Of a stretch of 41,764 nucleotides of DNA, positions 10,427-19,483 are shown one piece after another; positions within the stretch are counted from its first letter, which is position 1; each line of letters starts with the position of its first letter. A program made the position numbers and the translations under genes. The notes beneath the pieces were generated by a model that was not told the DNA's origin, did no database searches, and saw nothing but the letters and a program-made list of their open reading frames with translations. Origin of the DNA: Candidatus Parcubacteria bacterium (lineage in GTDB: Bacteria; Patescibacteriota; Patescibacteriia; Patescibacteriales; UBA12075); contig JAGLIO010000012.1 in assembly GCA_023142915.1 (NCBI GenBank), forward strand, positions 1 to 41,764, read 5' to 3'.

Positions 10427-10942
10427 ATGGTGGATAACAATATTAATCTTGGAAAAGAAAAACAGTTTGAAAGATTGGATAGTTTGGTTGAGAAACAAGG
10501 CGCTAAAAAGGAATACGCGCCAGAGACTAAAGAAAGCAGGGAAGGCGAGTTAATTGAAGAAACAGCGGAAGACCGCGAGGTTGATTTGTCTAGTGAAGAA
10601 AAAGGAGAGGGCGGTGAGATGGGAGGAATAGTGGCGGTTAGCCGGCAAAGAAAAGCCAAGCAAGTACGGATGAAAAAAATAGAATCTGTGCTGGAAAAAG
10701 GCTTGGATGATATTTATTTGGCAATGCCTAAAGAAAATCGAGAAAAATTCAAGCAAGAAGGAGAAAAAACAGTTGTGGAAATTAATGATTTATTTGAAAG
10801 GGGCAAAGCTACGATGAAAAAAATTGTAAATTTAATTAAAAAATGGCTTGGCAGCATTCCTGGAATTAATAGGTTTTTTATTGAGCAGGAAGCAAAAATT
10901 AAAACTGACGAAATTATTAATGCAAATATTAAAAATGATTAA
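10427..10942 (+). CDS. Hypothetical acidic protein, 171 aa
   Basis: Preceded by TATGCTATAAT (extended -10) about 33 nt upstream; 6 nt from next ORF. Confidence 0.65.
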   Translation: MVDNNINLGKEKQFERLDSLVEKQGAKKEYAPETKESREGELIEETAEDREVDLSSEEKGEGGEMGGIVAVSRQRKAKQVRMKKIESVLEKGLDDIYLAMPKENREKFKQEGEKTVVEINDLFERGKATMKKIVNLIKKWLGSIPGINRFFIEQEAKIKTDEIINANIKND

Positions 10943-10947
10943 ATAGT

Positions 10948-12984
10948 ATGCCAAAAAAACAAAAAAACAAAAATGATAAAAGCGAAATAACAGTAAATTT
11001 AAAAGAATCAAGCTTGGCTGAATTTACAAAGCGTCCGCTTCCAAATGAAAAAGAAGTGGAGGAATTTGATAAAATTATTAACGAAGAAGCGGAAACGGCT
11101 CAGCCGTTAGAAGAAGAAGTTGATGAGGAAATTGAAGAAAGCTTAAATGAGATATATCAAGATGAAAACGGTGAAATGGTTGATGTGAAAAAAATGGATG
11201 TGAAAAAACGCCATGGTTTGGTTTTTTGGTTTTTTTCTTTTTTAATAACAATTGTTTTAATCGGCGGCGGAGCGTATTGCGGATATAATAATTTATATTT
11301 GCAAAGCGGAACCGACGCTACGGCAGTTGATTTTTTTCTTGAGGGAGAGACCGAAGTCGCTGCCGGCGAGGAATATTTTTATACTTTGCGCTATAAAAAT
11401 AATAGCAATACATCCATAAAAAATATCTATATTCAAGTAAATTATCCGGAACATTTTAGCGTGTTGGATGTTTATCCAGAGGCTAAAGCCGAAAATAACG
11501 CGGTATGGGAAATTGAATTTTTGCCTCCGCATTCAGCAGGCAATATTAAAATTAAAGGCATGATGCTCGCGGTCAAAGATGAAACAGGTATTATGTTTGC
11601 GGAGATGAGTTATAGCCCTGAAAATTTTTCTTCGGAATTTAAAAAAGAAGCTTCAATAAATACCGTTATTAACGATATTGGAATTGATTTTGATTTTGAT
11701 TACGCAAACAGTGTTCTGGTTGGTGAGACAGAAGAATTAATACTTCATTTCAATGCCAAGGAAAATAATTTTTTAAATAATTTTCGTTTGACTCTAGAGC
11801 CGAAAGAAAATGTGGAAATATTAAGTTATATCGGAGAAGGCAGGGAAGAATTAGCTGTTTTTAAGCAAGAAAGGCCGGGAGTATGGCAAATTAGCGAAGT
11901 CGGGCAAGACGAGGTGATATTGCCCATAAGAATTAAATTCCTGGAAAAAGAAACGGAAAAAGAGGAATTGCATTTTAATTTTGAATACAGGCGCGATGAT
12001 GAAAATTACACAAAATTTAAAGATGAAATTTTAAATTTTGAAGTAATGAAAAGCGATTTGAATTTAACTTTAATTATAAACGGCGCCCGTGAAGATAAAG
12101 GAGTTAATTTCGGCGATATTTTAAATTATTCAATTGTTTACAAAAATAAAGGCGAGACAGAAATGAAGAATGTTGTAATCATGGCGGTTTTGGAAAGCGA
12201 TTTTTTGGATTGGACTACTATGCAATTTGACGCGAAAGGCAAGGAACGGGGCAATACCATAACTTGGACAAAAGAAGAAATTCCGTCTTTGGCGTCTGTG
12301 GAACAAAATCAAGAAGGCGTTATTGATTTTTCAGTGGAAGTTATGAAAGCGGCAACAGCCGGAAATGATCAAGAATACCAAATTAAAAGTTACGCGCAAT
12401 TCAGCATAAGCCAATTCGGTGAAGAGGAAAAAGAAGGGGTGGAGGACGATGAAGAGCCTGCCAGTATTGAAGATAACTTAAGCAATACCATCATAAACAC
12501 TATTAACAGCGATCTGGAATTAAGCGAGGCAATTAAATATTTCAATGAAGATAATATTCCTGTTGGCACTGGTCCTCATCCGCCAAAAGTGGGCGAGGTT
12601 ACCAGCTATAAGGTGTATTGGAGTTTAAGCAACAACTTGCATGAGTTAAAAGATTTAATAATTAAAGTTAAATTGCCGGAATATGTGGATTGGGATAATA
12701 AAAACAGAGCGACTGTGGGCGAGATAAAATATGATGAAGTCTCGCAAGAAGTTCGTTGGGAAATCGGTCGTTTGCCTGTTACTGTTTTTCAAGCCAGCGG
12801 TGAATTCAGTATAAGCGTAACGCCTTCGGAAGATGATAAAAATAAAATCATGGTTTTATTGCCGGGCTCAGAAGCTACGGCAATAGACGACAAAACCAAA
12901 GCAGAGCTAAGCAAAACAACCAAAGCCAAAACCACTAAATTGGAAGATGATTCAATCGCGCAAGGGGATGGGATTGTGGAGTAG
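10948..12984 (+). CDS. Membrane-anchored surface protein with DUF11/CARDB-like Ig-fold repeats
   Basis: Acidic N-terminus, one TM (HGLVFWFFSFLITIVLIGGGAYCGY), repeated FTLRYKNNSNT..IKNIYIQVNYPE / LNYSIVYKNKGETEMKNVVIMAVL segments. Confidence 0.65.
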   Translation: MPKKQKNKNDKSEITVNLKESSLAEFTKRPLPNEKEVEEFDKIINEEAETAQPLEEEVDEEIEESLNEIYQDENGEMVDVKKMDVKKRHGLVFWFFSFLITIVLIGGGAYCGYNNLYLQSGTDATAVDFFLEGETEVAAGEEYFYTLRYKNNSNTSIKNIYIQVNYPEHFSVLDVYPEAKAENNAVWEIEFLPPHSAGNIKIKGMMLAVKDETGIMFAEMSYSPENFSSEFKKEASINTVINDIGIDFDFDYANSVLVGETEELILHFNAKENNFLNNFRLTLEPKENVEILSYIGEGREELAVFKQERPGVWQISEVGQDEVILPIRIKFLEKETEKEELHFNFEYRRDDENYTKFKDEILNFEVMKSDLNLTLIINGAREDKGVNFGDILNYSIVYKNKGETEMKNVVIMAVLESDFLDWTTMQFDAKGKERGNTITWTKEEIPSLASVEQNQEGVIDFSVEVMKAATAGNDQEYQIKSYAQFSISQFGEEEKEGVEDDEEPASIEDNLSNTIINTINSDLELSEAIKYFNEDNIPVGTGPHPPKVGEVTSYKVYWSLSNNLHELKDLIIKVKLPEYVDWDNKNRATVGEIKYDEVSQEVRWEIGRLPVTVFQASGEFSISVTPSEDDKNKIMVLLPGSEATAIDDKTKAELSKTTKAKTTKLEDDSIAQGDGIVE

Positions 12985-12996
12985 GTTTTTTAAAAA

Positions 12997-14118
12997 ATGT
13001 TTAAAGTTATTCACAAATCAGATAAAACCAAATTAAGAATTGGCGAGATAAAAACAAAACGCGGAGTTATTCAAACTCCGTTTTTTATGCCGGACGCGAC
13101 CAGGGCTGTTGTAAAAAATACTTGTAATGAAGAATTAAAAAAAATTGGTCTTGAGGCGATGGTTGTTAATACTTATCATTTGTATTTGCAGCCCGGCATG
13201 GATTTAATTAAAAAAGCCGGCGGGGTTAATAAATTTATGAATTTTAGCAAGCCCTTGCTTTCAGATAGCGGAGGTTTCCAGGTTTTTTCTTTAATTCATC
13301 GTTCAAAGGAAATGGGGAAAATTTATGATACGCATGTTGAATTCAAATCGCCAATAGACGGGTCTTGGCACGAGCTAACACCGGAAAAATCAATACAAAT
13401 TCAGTTTGATTTAGGTGTTGATATGATGGTGTGCTTGGATGACTGTCCGCCAAATGAATTTTCCCGCGAGGATTTGGAAGATAGCGTTGATAGAACAATA
13501 AAATGGGCAGGCAGATGTAAAAAAGAATATTTATCGCAGATTAAAAAAAGAAAAATAAAAGCAGAAGAAGCACCTTTGCTTTTTGGTGTCATACAAGGCG
13601 GAGCTGAGTTGGATTTGCGTGAAAAATGCGCTCGTGAATTAATCAAGCTTAATTTTGACGGTTACGGATTCGGTGCTAGGCCGGTTGATAAAGACGGAAA
13701 TTTTTTAGAAGAAGTTTTGCAATTTACAGCTGATTTAATTCCTGAAGATAAGCTTCGCTTTGCGCTTGGAATCGGTACTCCAGAAGATATTGTCAGGTGC
13801 GCGAACATGGGTTGGGATATGTTTGATTGCGTTATTCCGACTCGGGAAGGGAGGCACGGGAGGCTGTTTCGGATGTCGGATGTCGGATGTCGGATTTCTG
13901 ATTTTAATAATAAATTTTATAGTTCAATTAATATAAATAACGCTAAGTTTGCGGATGATTTTAATCCCATAAATTTAAATAGTGAATTGTTAGAGTTGAG
14001 GGAATACTCGCTGGCTTATTTGCATCATTTGTTTAAAATTAAAGATCCGCTTGGCGCGCGGCTTGCCAGTTTGAATAATTTGGAGTTTTATAATAGGTTG
14101 ATGTTGGGTATTCGTTAA
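12997..14118 (+). CDS. tgt: tRNA-guanine transglycosylase family protein (divergent)
   Basis: TRAVVKNTCNEELKKIG, VNTYHLYLQPG, PLLSDSGGFQVFSL, VIQGG, GIGTPEDIV, DMFDCVIPTREGRHGRLF, YLHHLF. Confidence 0.9.
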   Translation: MFKVIHKSDKTKLRIGEIKTKRGVIQTPFFMPDATRAVVKNTCNEELKKIGLEAMVVNTYHLYLQPGMDLIKKAGGVNKFMNFSKPLLSDSGGFQVFSLIHRSKEMGKIYDTHVEFKSPIDGSWHELTPEKSIQIQFDLGVDMMVCLDDCPPNEFSREDLEDSVDRTIKWAGRCKKEYLSQIKKRKIKAEEAPLLFGVIQGGAELDLREKCARELIKLNFDGYGFGARPVDKDGNFLEEVLQFTADLIPEDKLRFALGIGTPEDIVRCANMGWDMFDCVIPTREGRHGRLFRMSDVGCRISDFNNKFYSSININNAKFADDFNPINLNSELLELREYSLAYLHHLFKIKDPLGARLASLNNLEFYNRLMLGIR

Positions 14119-14128
14119 TTTATTTTTT

Positions 14129-14157
14129 TTGACATTTCAATAAATGTATGCTAACAA
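14129..14157 (+). promoter_or_regulatory. Sigma70-type promoter for the 72-aa ORF
   Basis: TTGACA (14129-14134), 17-bp spacer ending TGC, TAACAA (14152-14157). Confidence 0.55.
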
Positions 14158-14215
14158 TACTATATAAAATTGAAAGAATAAATAAAATAAAAACATATAA
14201 AAAAAGGAGGTTAAA

Positions 14216-14434
14216 ATGAGTTTATTAAAAAGTATTTGGGCGATATTAACACATAATGGAGCGCGTTCAGATATTGAAACTGCAATTATTCTTATTTTAT
14301 CTGTAATTTGTACGATTTTGTTTATGTGGCATGGGATTAAAAAGTCCAATGACAAACAACGAAAAAATATGATAGAAAGTTTAGGACATGAAGAATATTT
14401 AAGGTTTAAAAAGGAAAATCCTGGCACGCCGTAA
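14216..14434 (+). CDS. Small single-pass membrane protein, 72 aa
   Basis: Canonical SD AAAGGAGGTTAAAATG; one hydrophobic helix IETAIILILSVICTILFMW; followed by intrinsic terminator. Confidence 0.75.
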   Translation: MSLLKSIWAILTHNGARSDIETAIILILSVICTILFMWHGIKKSNDKQRKNMIESLGHEEYLRFKKENPGTP

Positions 14435-14458
14435 ATGCCATTATTAACAAAGAAAAAT

Positions 14459-14488
14459 GGAGCGATCTAACATCGCTCCTTATTTTTT
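14459..14488 (+). terminator. Rho-independent terminator
   Basis: GGAGCGAT-CTAAC-ATCGCTCC followed by TTATTTTTTG. Confidence 0.85.
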
Positions 14489-14564
14489 GTTAAAATTTTT
14501 TATTTTATTAAAAATATGTTATAATATAAGAAGAAAAATAATAAATTAATAAAATCTAAATTTT

Positions 14565-15575
14565 ATGAATATCGCAATAAACGGCTTTGGCCGGATTGGC
14601 CGGGCAGTATTTAAAATAATGCTTGAAAATAAGAAGGATTTTAATGTTGTGGCAATTAATGACTTAACCGACACAAAAACCTTGGCGCATTTATTAAAAT
14701 ATGATACTTGTTACGGGAGGTATGAGAAAAATATTGAATGTAGTTCTGATAGTATTAATGTTTCCGGAAAAAAATATAAAATATTGGCTGAAAAAGATCC
14801 AGCTCAATTGCCATGGAATGAAATGGCAATTGATATTGTCTTGGAATGTACAGGTAGATTCAGAACAAAGCAGAACGCTGGCATGCATATTAAAGCAGGA
14901 GCGAAAAAAGTAATAATTAGCGCGCCTGGAAAAGGCGACGGCATCAAAACAATAGTTCTGGGCGTGAATGAGAAAAAAATTAATAAGAATGACAAGATTA
15001 TTTCCAATGCTTCTTGCACGACAAACTGTTTGGCGCCTGTTACGCAAATAATCAAAGATAATTTTGGCATTAAAAAGGCGGTAATGTCCACAATTCATTC
15101 CTATACCGCTGATCAAAATTTAGTTGACGGACCGCATACTGACCTGCGACGAGCAAGAGCGGCAGCGCAAAATATTATACCGACTACGACAGGGGCGGCA
15201 ATTGCCACTACGCAAACTATTCCGTCTTTAAAAAATAAATTTGACGGTATGGCAATTCGCGTGCCGACTCCTGTCGGGTCTTTGGTTGATGTTTGTTTTA
15301 TTACAAAAAAGAAAACAGACGAAAGACAGGTTAATCAAGCATTTAAAAAAGCGGCTCGCGGCGCTGTTTATAAAAATTATATTGAAGCATCGGAAGAGCC
15401 TTTGGTGCTTGCGGATATAGTGAAAAATAGCGCAAGCGCGATTGTTGATTTAAATTGCACCAAAGTGGTTGACGGCGACTTGGTAAAAGTGATTGCCTGG
15501 TATGATAATGAATGGGGCTATGCCGGCAGGTTGGTTGATTTGTGCGGGTATATTGGGAGGAAGAAATATATATAG
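14565..15575 (+). CDS. gap: Glyceraldehyde-3-phosphate dehydrogenase
   Basis: NIAINGFGRIGRAVFK, SNASCTTNCLAPV, HSYTADQNLVDGPHTDLRRARAAAQNIIPTTTGAA, WYDNEWGYAGRLVD. Confidence 0.96.
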   Translation: MNIAINGFGRIGRAVFKIMLENKKDFNVVAINDLTDTKTLAHLLKYDTCYGRYEKNIECSSDSINVSGKKYKILAEKDPAQLPWNEMAIDIVLECTGRFRTKQNAGMHIKAGAKKVIISAPGKGDGIKTIVLGVNEKKINKNDKIISNASCTTNCLAPVTQIIKDNFGIKKAVMSTIHSYTADQNLVDGPHTDLRRARAAAQNIIPTTTGAAIATTQTIPSLKNKFDGMAIRVPTPVGSLVDVCFITKKKTDERQVNQAFKKAARGAVYKNYIEASEEPLVLADIVKNSASAIVDLNCTKVVDGDLVKVIAWYDNEWGYAGRLVDLCGYIGRKKYI

Positions 15576-15603
15576 CATTAATAATTATAAAATTAAAACA
15601 GTT

Positions 15604-16320
15604 ATGTTCCCATTAACCCATATTTACTGCTCAAAACAAATAGCGAATAATGCAAAAACTCTTTTATTATATGGTTCAGTATTTTCTGATATTCCGGTGG
15701 TTGGAATTATAGATTGGGATATAATGGAAACTAAAACAGAAGAATTTTCTGGTTATATTAAGAAAAATTATCCAGGTTTAATTGATTTTGCTGAAGGATT
15801 GTTACTGCATGAAAAACCAATAGGCATAGATAGATTTGTGCATGGTAAAAATGGATACGCCTATGTCAAAGGGAAAAAAATTTTGAAGCAAATTAAAGAA
15901 TATTTTCCTAAAAATTCTTTAACTACAGCTCATAATTTTATTGAATTTGCTGTTGAAATATTACTGGTTGAGAATACGCCAAATTTAATAAATGAAATAA
16001 AGCCTATACTGAAAACAGCAAATGACAATATAAATCAAATTTCAGAAGTATTCAGTGAATTTTTTAATTTAGAGATAGGTAAAACAAAAAATTCAATAGA
16101 AGAATTTAATAATTTTTTACTTAAAATGGATTTGTCATCACGAGATAAATCCATACAGTTTTATACGCATTTAATAAACAAATTAAAAAAAAACAATTAC
16201 TCCGAAGAAGTAATAAAAAAATTATTAACAGAATCAATTGATTGTGTTAAAGAAGATTATTATGAATTTTTTCAAGATGTAATTGTTAAATGTAAATTTG
16301 ATAAAAATCATGGGTTATGA
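15604..16320 (+). CDS. Hypothetical protein; possibly zinc-dependent phospholipase C/S1-P1-like fold
   Basis: ATG at 15604 after the gap stop; spaced His/Asp pattern MFPLTHIY..SDIPVVGIIDWD..LLLHEKPIGIDRFVHGK..TAHNFIEFAVE. Confidence 0.45.
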   Translation: MFPLTHIYCSKQIANNAKTLLLYGSVFSDIPVVGIIDWDIMETKTEEFSGYIKKNYPGLIDFAEGLLLHEKPIGIDRFVHGKNGYAYVKGKKILKQIKEYFPKNSLTTAHNFIEFAVEILLVENTPNLINEIKPILKTANDNINQISEVFSEFFNLEIGKTKNSIEEFNNFLLKMDLSSRDKSIQFYTHLINKLKKNNYSEEVIKKLLTESIDCVKEDYYEFFQDVIVKCKFDKNHGL

Positions 16321-16514
16321 TATATGACATAATAAATTTAATCTTTTATATGTCATTCATGTGTTAAAGATTTCTACGATTAGGTGGTGTGATGATCTTG
16401 GATATGATTCTGAAGAATGTATAAATATCGCAATTTACTGTCAAAAGAAATTTCAAAAATAATTTTTAAAATTTGTATTCTTGTATGGCTTTATGTTATA
16501 ATAAAGATGTTATA

Positions 16515-16606
16515 AAAAAGAAAAAACCGCCAATAATTTTGACGGCTTTTTCGTTGAGAAAGAGCGACCTTCGGACAGAACCTTAGGTGTGCTTTCTCAT
16601 CGTGAT
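16515..16606 (-). ncRNA. Putative small RNA with intrinsic terminator
   Basis: Minus strand: TTGTTT-16-TATAAT with extended -10 TGC; closing stem TGAGAAAG/CTTTCTCA with inner ACC/GGT pairing; GCCGTC..GGCGGTTTTTT terminator stem that pairs via G-U only on the minus strand. Confidence 0.45.
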
Positions 16607-16686
16607 AATTATATTATAGCATATATAATATAAAAAACAAGTTAAAATTTTTGTTTTAAATAAAATGACTTATTTTAGTCAAAAAT

Positions 16687-17739
16687 ATGTTAAATTTTAT
16701 AAAGATTTTTTTAGTTTTACTTTTTCTATTTCCAACAGTAGCCAGCGCTTCCAGTTTGCGCTTGGTTTCTGATTTGGATGCTTATGGTCCGGGGGATAAT
16801 TTCGCGGTTGATGTTTTGATTGATAATGTTGAAATGTGCGTGAACGCAATGTCAGTTACTCTTGATTTTCCCAATGATTATTTAAGCATGGTTGATTTTA
16901 TTGAGGGCGAATCTTTGATTAATCTGTGGATGGAAAAACCTGGGCAAAAAGAAATTACTAAGGCTAACGCAAAAGGCAATATTACGTTTATCGGCGGAGT
17001 GCCGGGCGGTTATTGTGGGCATATTCCCGGAGACCCCGGAAAAAGCAATCTAATTGCCAGATTAATTTTTGCAATCCCAAGATTTATTATAAGCGATGTT
17101 GAGCGTGATGAAGCACGGATTGATTTTTCGGGCAGTACAAAGATTTTATTAAATGACGGTTTTGGCACAGAAGATAATATTGAAACAAATGGAATTAAGC
17201 TTAAAGTTTTAAGCAGCTCGGTTTTAAAATCAGGCGAATGGAAAGAGCAAATTAAAAACGATAAAATAAAACCGGAGCCTTTTATTATTGAATTAAGGCA
17301 AGACATTGGGGTCTTTGAAAATCAATATTATATCAACTTTTATACAAGCGATAAACAGTCCGGAATTGATCGCTATGAAGTTTTGGAAATTAAACAGGGA
17401 TTTGAAGCGGGAGATGTTTCAAAATTATCTTGGTGGGATAAAATAACAGGCAAAAAGCCGTATATTCCCGAATGGAAAGAAGCCGCGATGCCGTATTTAT
17501 TGGAAGATCAAAATTTGGAAAGTACGATTAAAGTTAGAGCGATTGATAAGGCGGGCAACGAGCGCTACGTGGAATATGTTCCGCCGGAAGAACTGCGAAT
17601 CAAGACTGAAAAAACTTCAAATAATTTGCCGTATATATTATTATTTATAGCAGGAGTTCTTGTTATATTAATTTTATTGATTTTTTTAATAATAGCTATT
17701 AAAAAGAAAAAGAATGTTCAAAAAAATAAGGAGGAATAA
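16687..17739 (+). CDS. Surface protein, N-terminal signal peptide, cohesin-like domain, C-terminal TM anchor
   Basis: SSLRLVSDLDAYGPGDNFAVDVLIDNV..AMSVTLDFPNDYLSMVDF; C-terminal TM LPYILLFIAGVLVILILLIFLIIAIKKKKN. Confidence 0.65.
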   Translation: MLNFIKIFLVLLFLFPTVASASSLRLVSDLDAYGPGDNFAVDVLIDNVEMCVNAMSVTLDFPNDYLSMVDFIEGESLINLWMEKPGQKEITKANAKGNITFIGGVPGGYCGHIPGDPGKSNLIARLIFAIPRFIISDVERDEARIDFSGSTKILLNDGFGTEDNIETNGIKLKVLSSSVLKSGEWKEQIKNDKIKPEPFIIELRQDIGVFENQYYINFYTSDKQSGIDRYEVLEIKQGFEAGDVSKLSWWDKITGKKPYIPEWKEAAMPYLLEDQNLESTIKVRAIDKAGNERYVEYVPPEELRIKTEKTSNNLPYILLFIAGVLVILILLIFLIIAIKKKKNVQKNKEE

Positions 17740-19471
17740 ATCAAAAATTAAATTTTTAATAGTTTTATTATTTTTGGTTTTTAATTTTTCGCAAATCAAG
17801 GAAGCTAAGGCCGCCAGCGCTTCTTTATATTTAGCTCCAGCAGCCGGAACTTACGTGATCGGTAGTACTTTTTCTATTTCAGTTAAAGTGAATTCCGGCG
17901 GTGGCGAAGGCATTAACGCGGCCGAGGGCGTGATAAATTATGACACCAATCTTCTTGATGCGACAGCAGTTTCCAACAGCGGTTCTATTTTTCCGTTTTG
18001 GACCGTTCAGCCTGCTATTTCCGGCGGAGCTATACGTTTTGGCGGTGGATTGCCGCCGCCGGCTTATATCGGTACGGCTGGACATATAATTAAGATTACG
18101 TTTAAAGCAAAAAAGGCCGGCAAAGCGGCAGTTAGGTTCGTTTCCGGAGCGGTTTTGGCAAATGACGGCAAGGGTACTAACATATTAGCCAGCATGGGCA
18201 GCGCCAGTTATGTTATTTCGCCAAAAGTTGATGCCCCAAAACAGGATACAGGCGATAAGCAAATTAAGCAGGAGTCAAAAATACCGGAAGAAGAATATAA
18301 TAAACCCATAATAAAATCTTCTACTCATCCCAAGGAGGAAATTTGGTATAACAATAATAATGTTAAATTTTCATGGGAACTGCCAAGCGGAGTAACAGGC
18401 GTAAGCATCGGTTTTGACCAAGAACCAACAAGCGACCCCGGACCAAAATCAGACGGAGATTTTAATAGCAAGGAATACGAAGACACTGAAGACGGTATTT
18501 GGTATTTGCATCTTAAATTTAAAGACAGTAGAAAATGGGGGACAATCGCGCATTATAAAGTTATGATAGATACTGAAGCGCCACTTCCTTTTGAAATAAC
18601 AATTCCGGAAGTTGAAATCGGCGAATGGCCGGTAATGCAATTCAATACCAAAGACGAAAAATCAGGCTTAAAAAAATATGAAATTTTGATAGGAACTTTG
18701 GATGGAGATGCTTATGAACTGGAAGCTGGCAAAACTGAATTTCAGTTAAGAGATTTAAATGTCGGAAAGCATACGGCAATAGTAAAAGCAATTGATAATG
18801 CCGGAAATGAGCGGGTAGCATCGGTTAATTTTAGCATTAACGCTTTGGAATCTCCCAAAATTAAAAATTATCCAAGAGAGATAAAGCCAAATGACAATTT
18901 TTATGTAAACGGCACAGCGCCAGCGGACAGCGAGATTTTACTTTTTATTCAAAAAAGCAATGGCGATGTTTACGAGGATGCCGTACGCAGCGATGTAAAT
19001 GGCGATTGGTTTTATTTAAGTTTGGAAAAGTTTGATAAAGGCAGATATATTTTTTGGGCTGTAGCGAAGAATAAGAATGGGATTGAAAGTATCCCAAGCA
19101 AAAAAATTAGTTTTTTAGCAACTCCGCCCGTGTTTGCCGTAATCGGTTCGTTTGTAATAAATTATTTTACGGTTTTAGTTAGCTTGTTGTTTATGATTTT
19201 CTTAATCATTGCTTTGATATTATTTATATTTATTGCCATTAAAAGAAAATTAAGAAAAGAAACAATTGAAATAGAACAAGTTTTGCATGATAATTTAGAA
19301 ACTTACGCGAAAGATATTGATAATGAATTTTTAAGATTAAGCAAATACGAAAGAAAAGTTGGTTATAAACAGGAGAAATTAAAAACAAAGACAATTCTTA
19401 AAAAGAAAATAGAATTAGCTGAAAAGAAAATTTTAAAAGAAATTAAAGATGTGGAGGATATTGTGAAATAA
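17714..19471 (+). CDS. Surface protein with cohesin-like domain, Ig-like domains and C-terminal TM
   Basis: ASLYLAPAAGTYVIGSTFSISVKVNSGGGEGINAAEGVINYDTNLLDA (cohesin pattern); C-terminal TM; overlaps previous CDS by 26 nt. Confidence 0.7.
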   Translation: MFKKIRRNKSKIKFLIVLLFLVFNFSQIKEAKAASASLYLAPAAGTYVIGSTFSISVKVNSGGGEGINAAEGVINYDTNLLDATAVSNSGSIFPFWTVQPAISGGAIRFGGGLPPPAYIGTAGHIIKITFKAKKAGKAAVRFVSGAVLANDGKGTNILASMGSASYVISPKVDAPKQDTGDKQIKQESKIPEEEYNKPIIKSSTHPKEEIWYNNNNVKFSWELPSGVTGVSIGFDQEPTSDPGPKSDGDFNSKEYEDTEDGIWYLHLKFKDSRKWGTIAHYKVMIDTEAPLPFEITIPEVEIGEWPVMQFNTKDEKSGLKKYEILIGTLDGDAYELEAGKTEFQLRDLNVGKHTAIVKAIDNAGNERVASVNFSINALESPKIKNYPREIKPNDNFYVNGTAPADSEILLFIQKSNGDVYEDAVRSDVNGDWFYLSLEKFDKGRYIFWAVAKNKNGIESIPSKKISFLATPPVFAVIGSFVINYFTVLVSLLFMIFLIIALILFIFIAIKRKLRKETIEIEQVLHDNLETYAKDIDNEFLRLSKYERKVGYKQEKLKTKTILKKKIELAEKKILKEIKDVEDIVK

Positions 19472-19483
19472 AATAACAAAATC

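Noticed and set aside
10180-10659. 159-aa minus ORF
   Set aside because: Spans intergenic AT-rich DNA and the antisense of the 10427 ORF; low-complexity Phe/Ile/Asn content
14694-15116. Minus ORFs (140 and 95 aa) and plus 70-aa ORF
   Set aside because: Overlap gap in alternative frames; gap assignment is unambiguous
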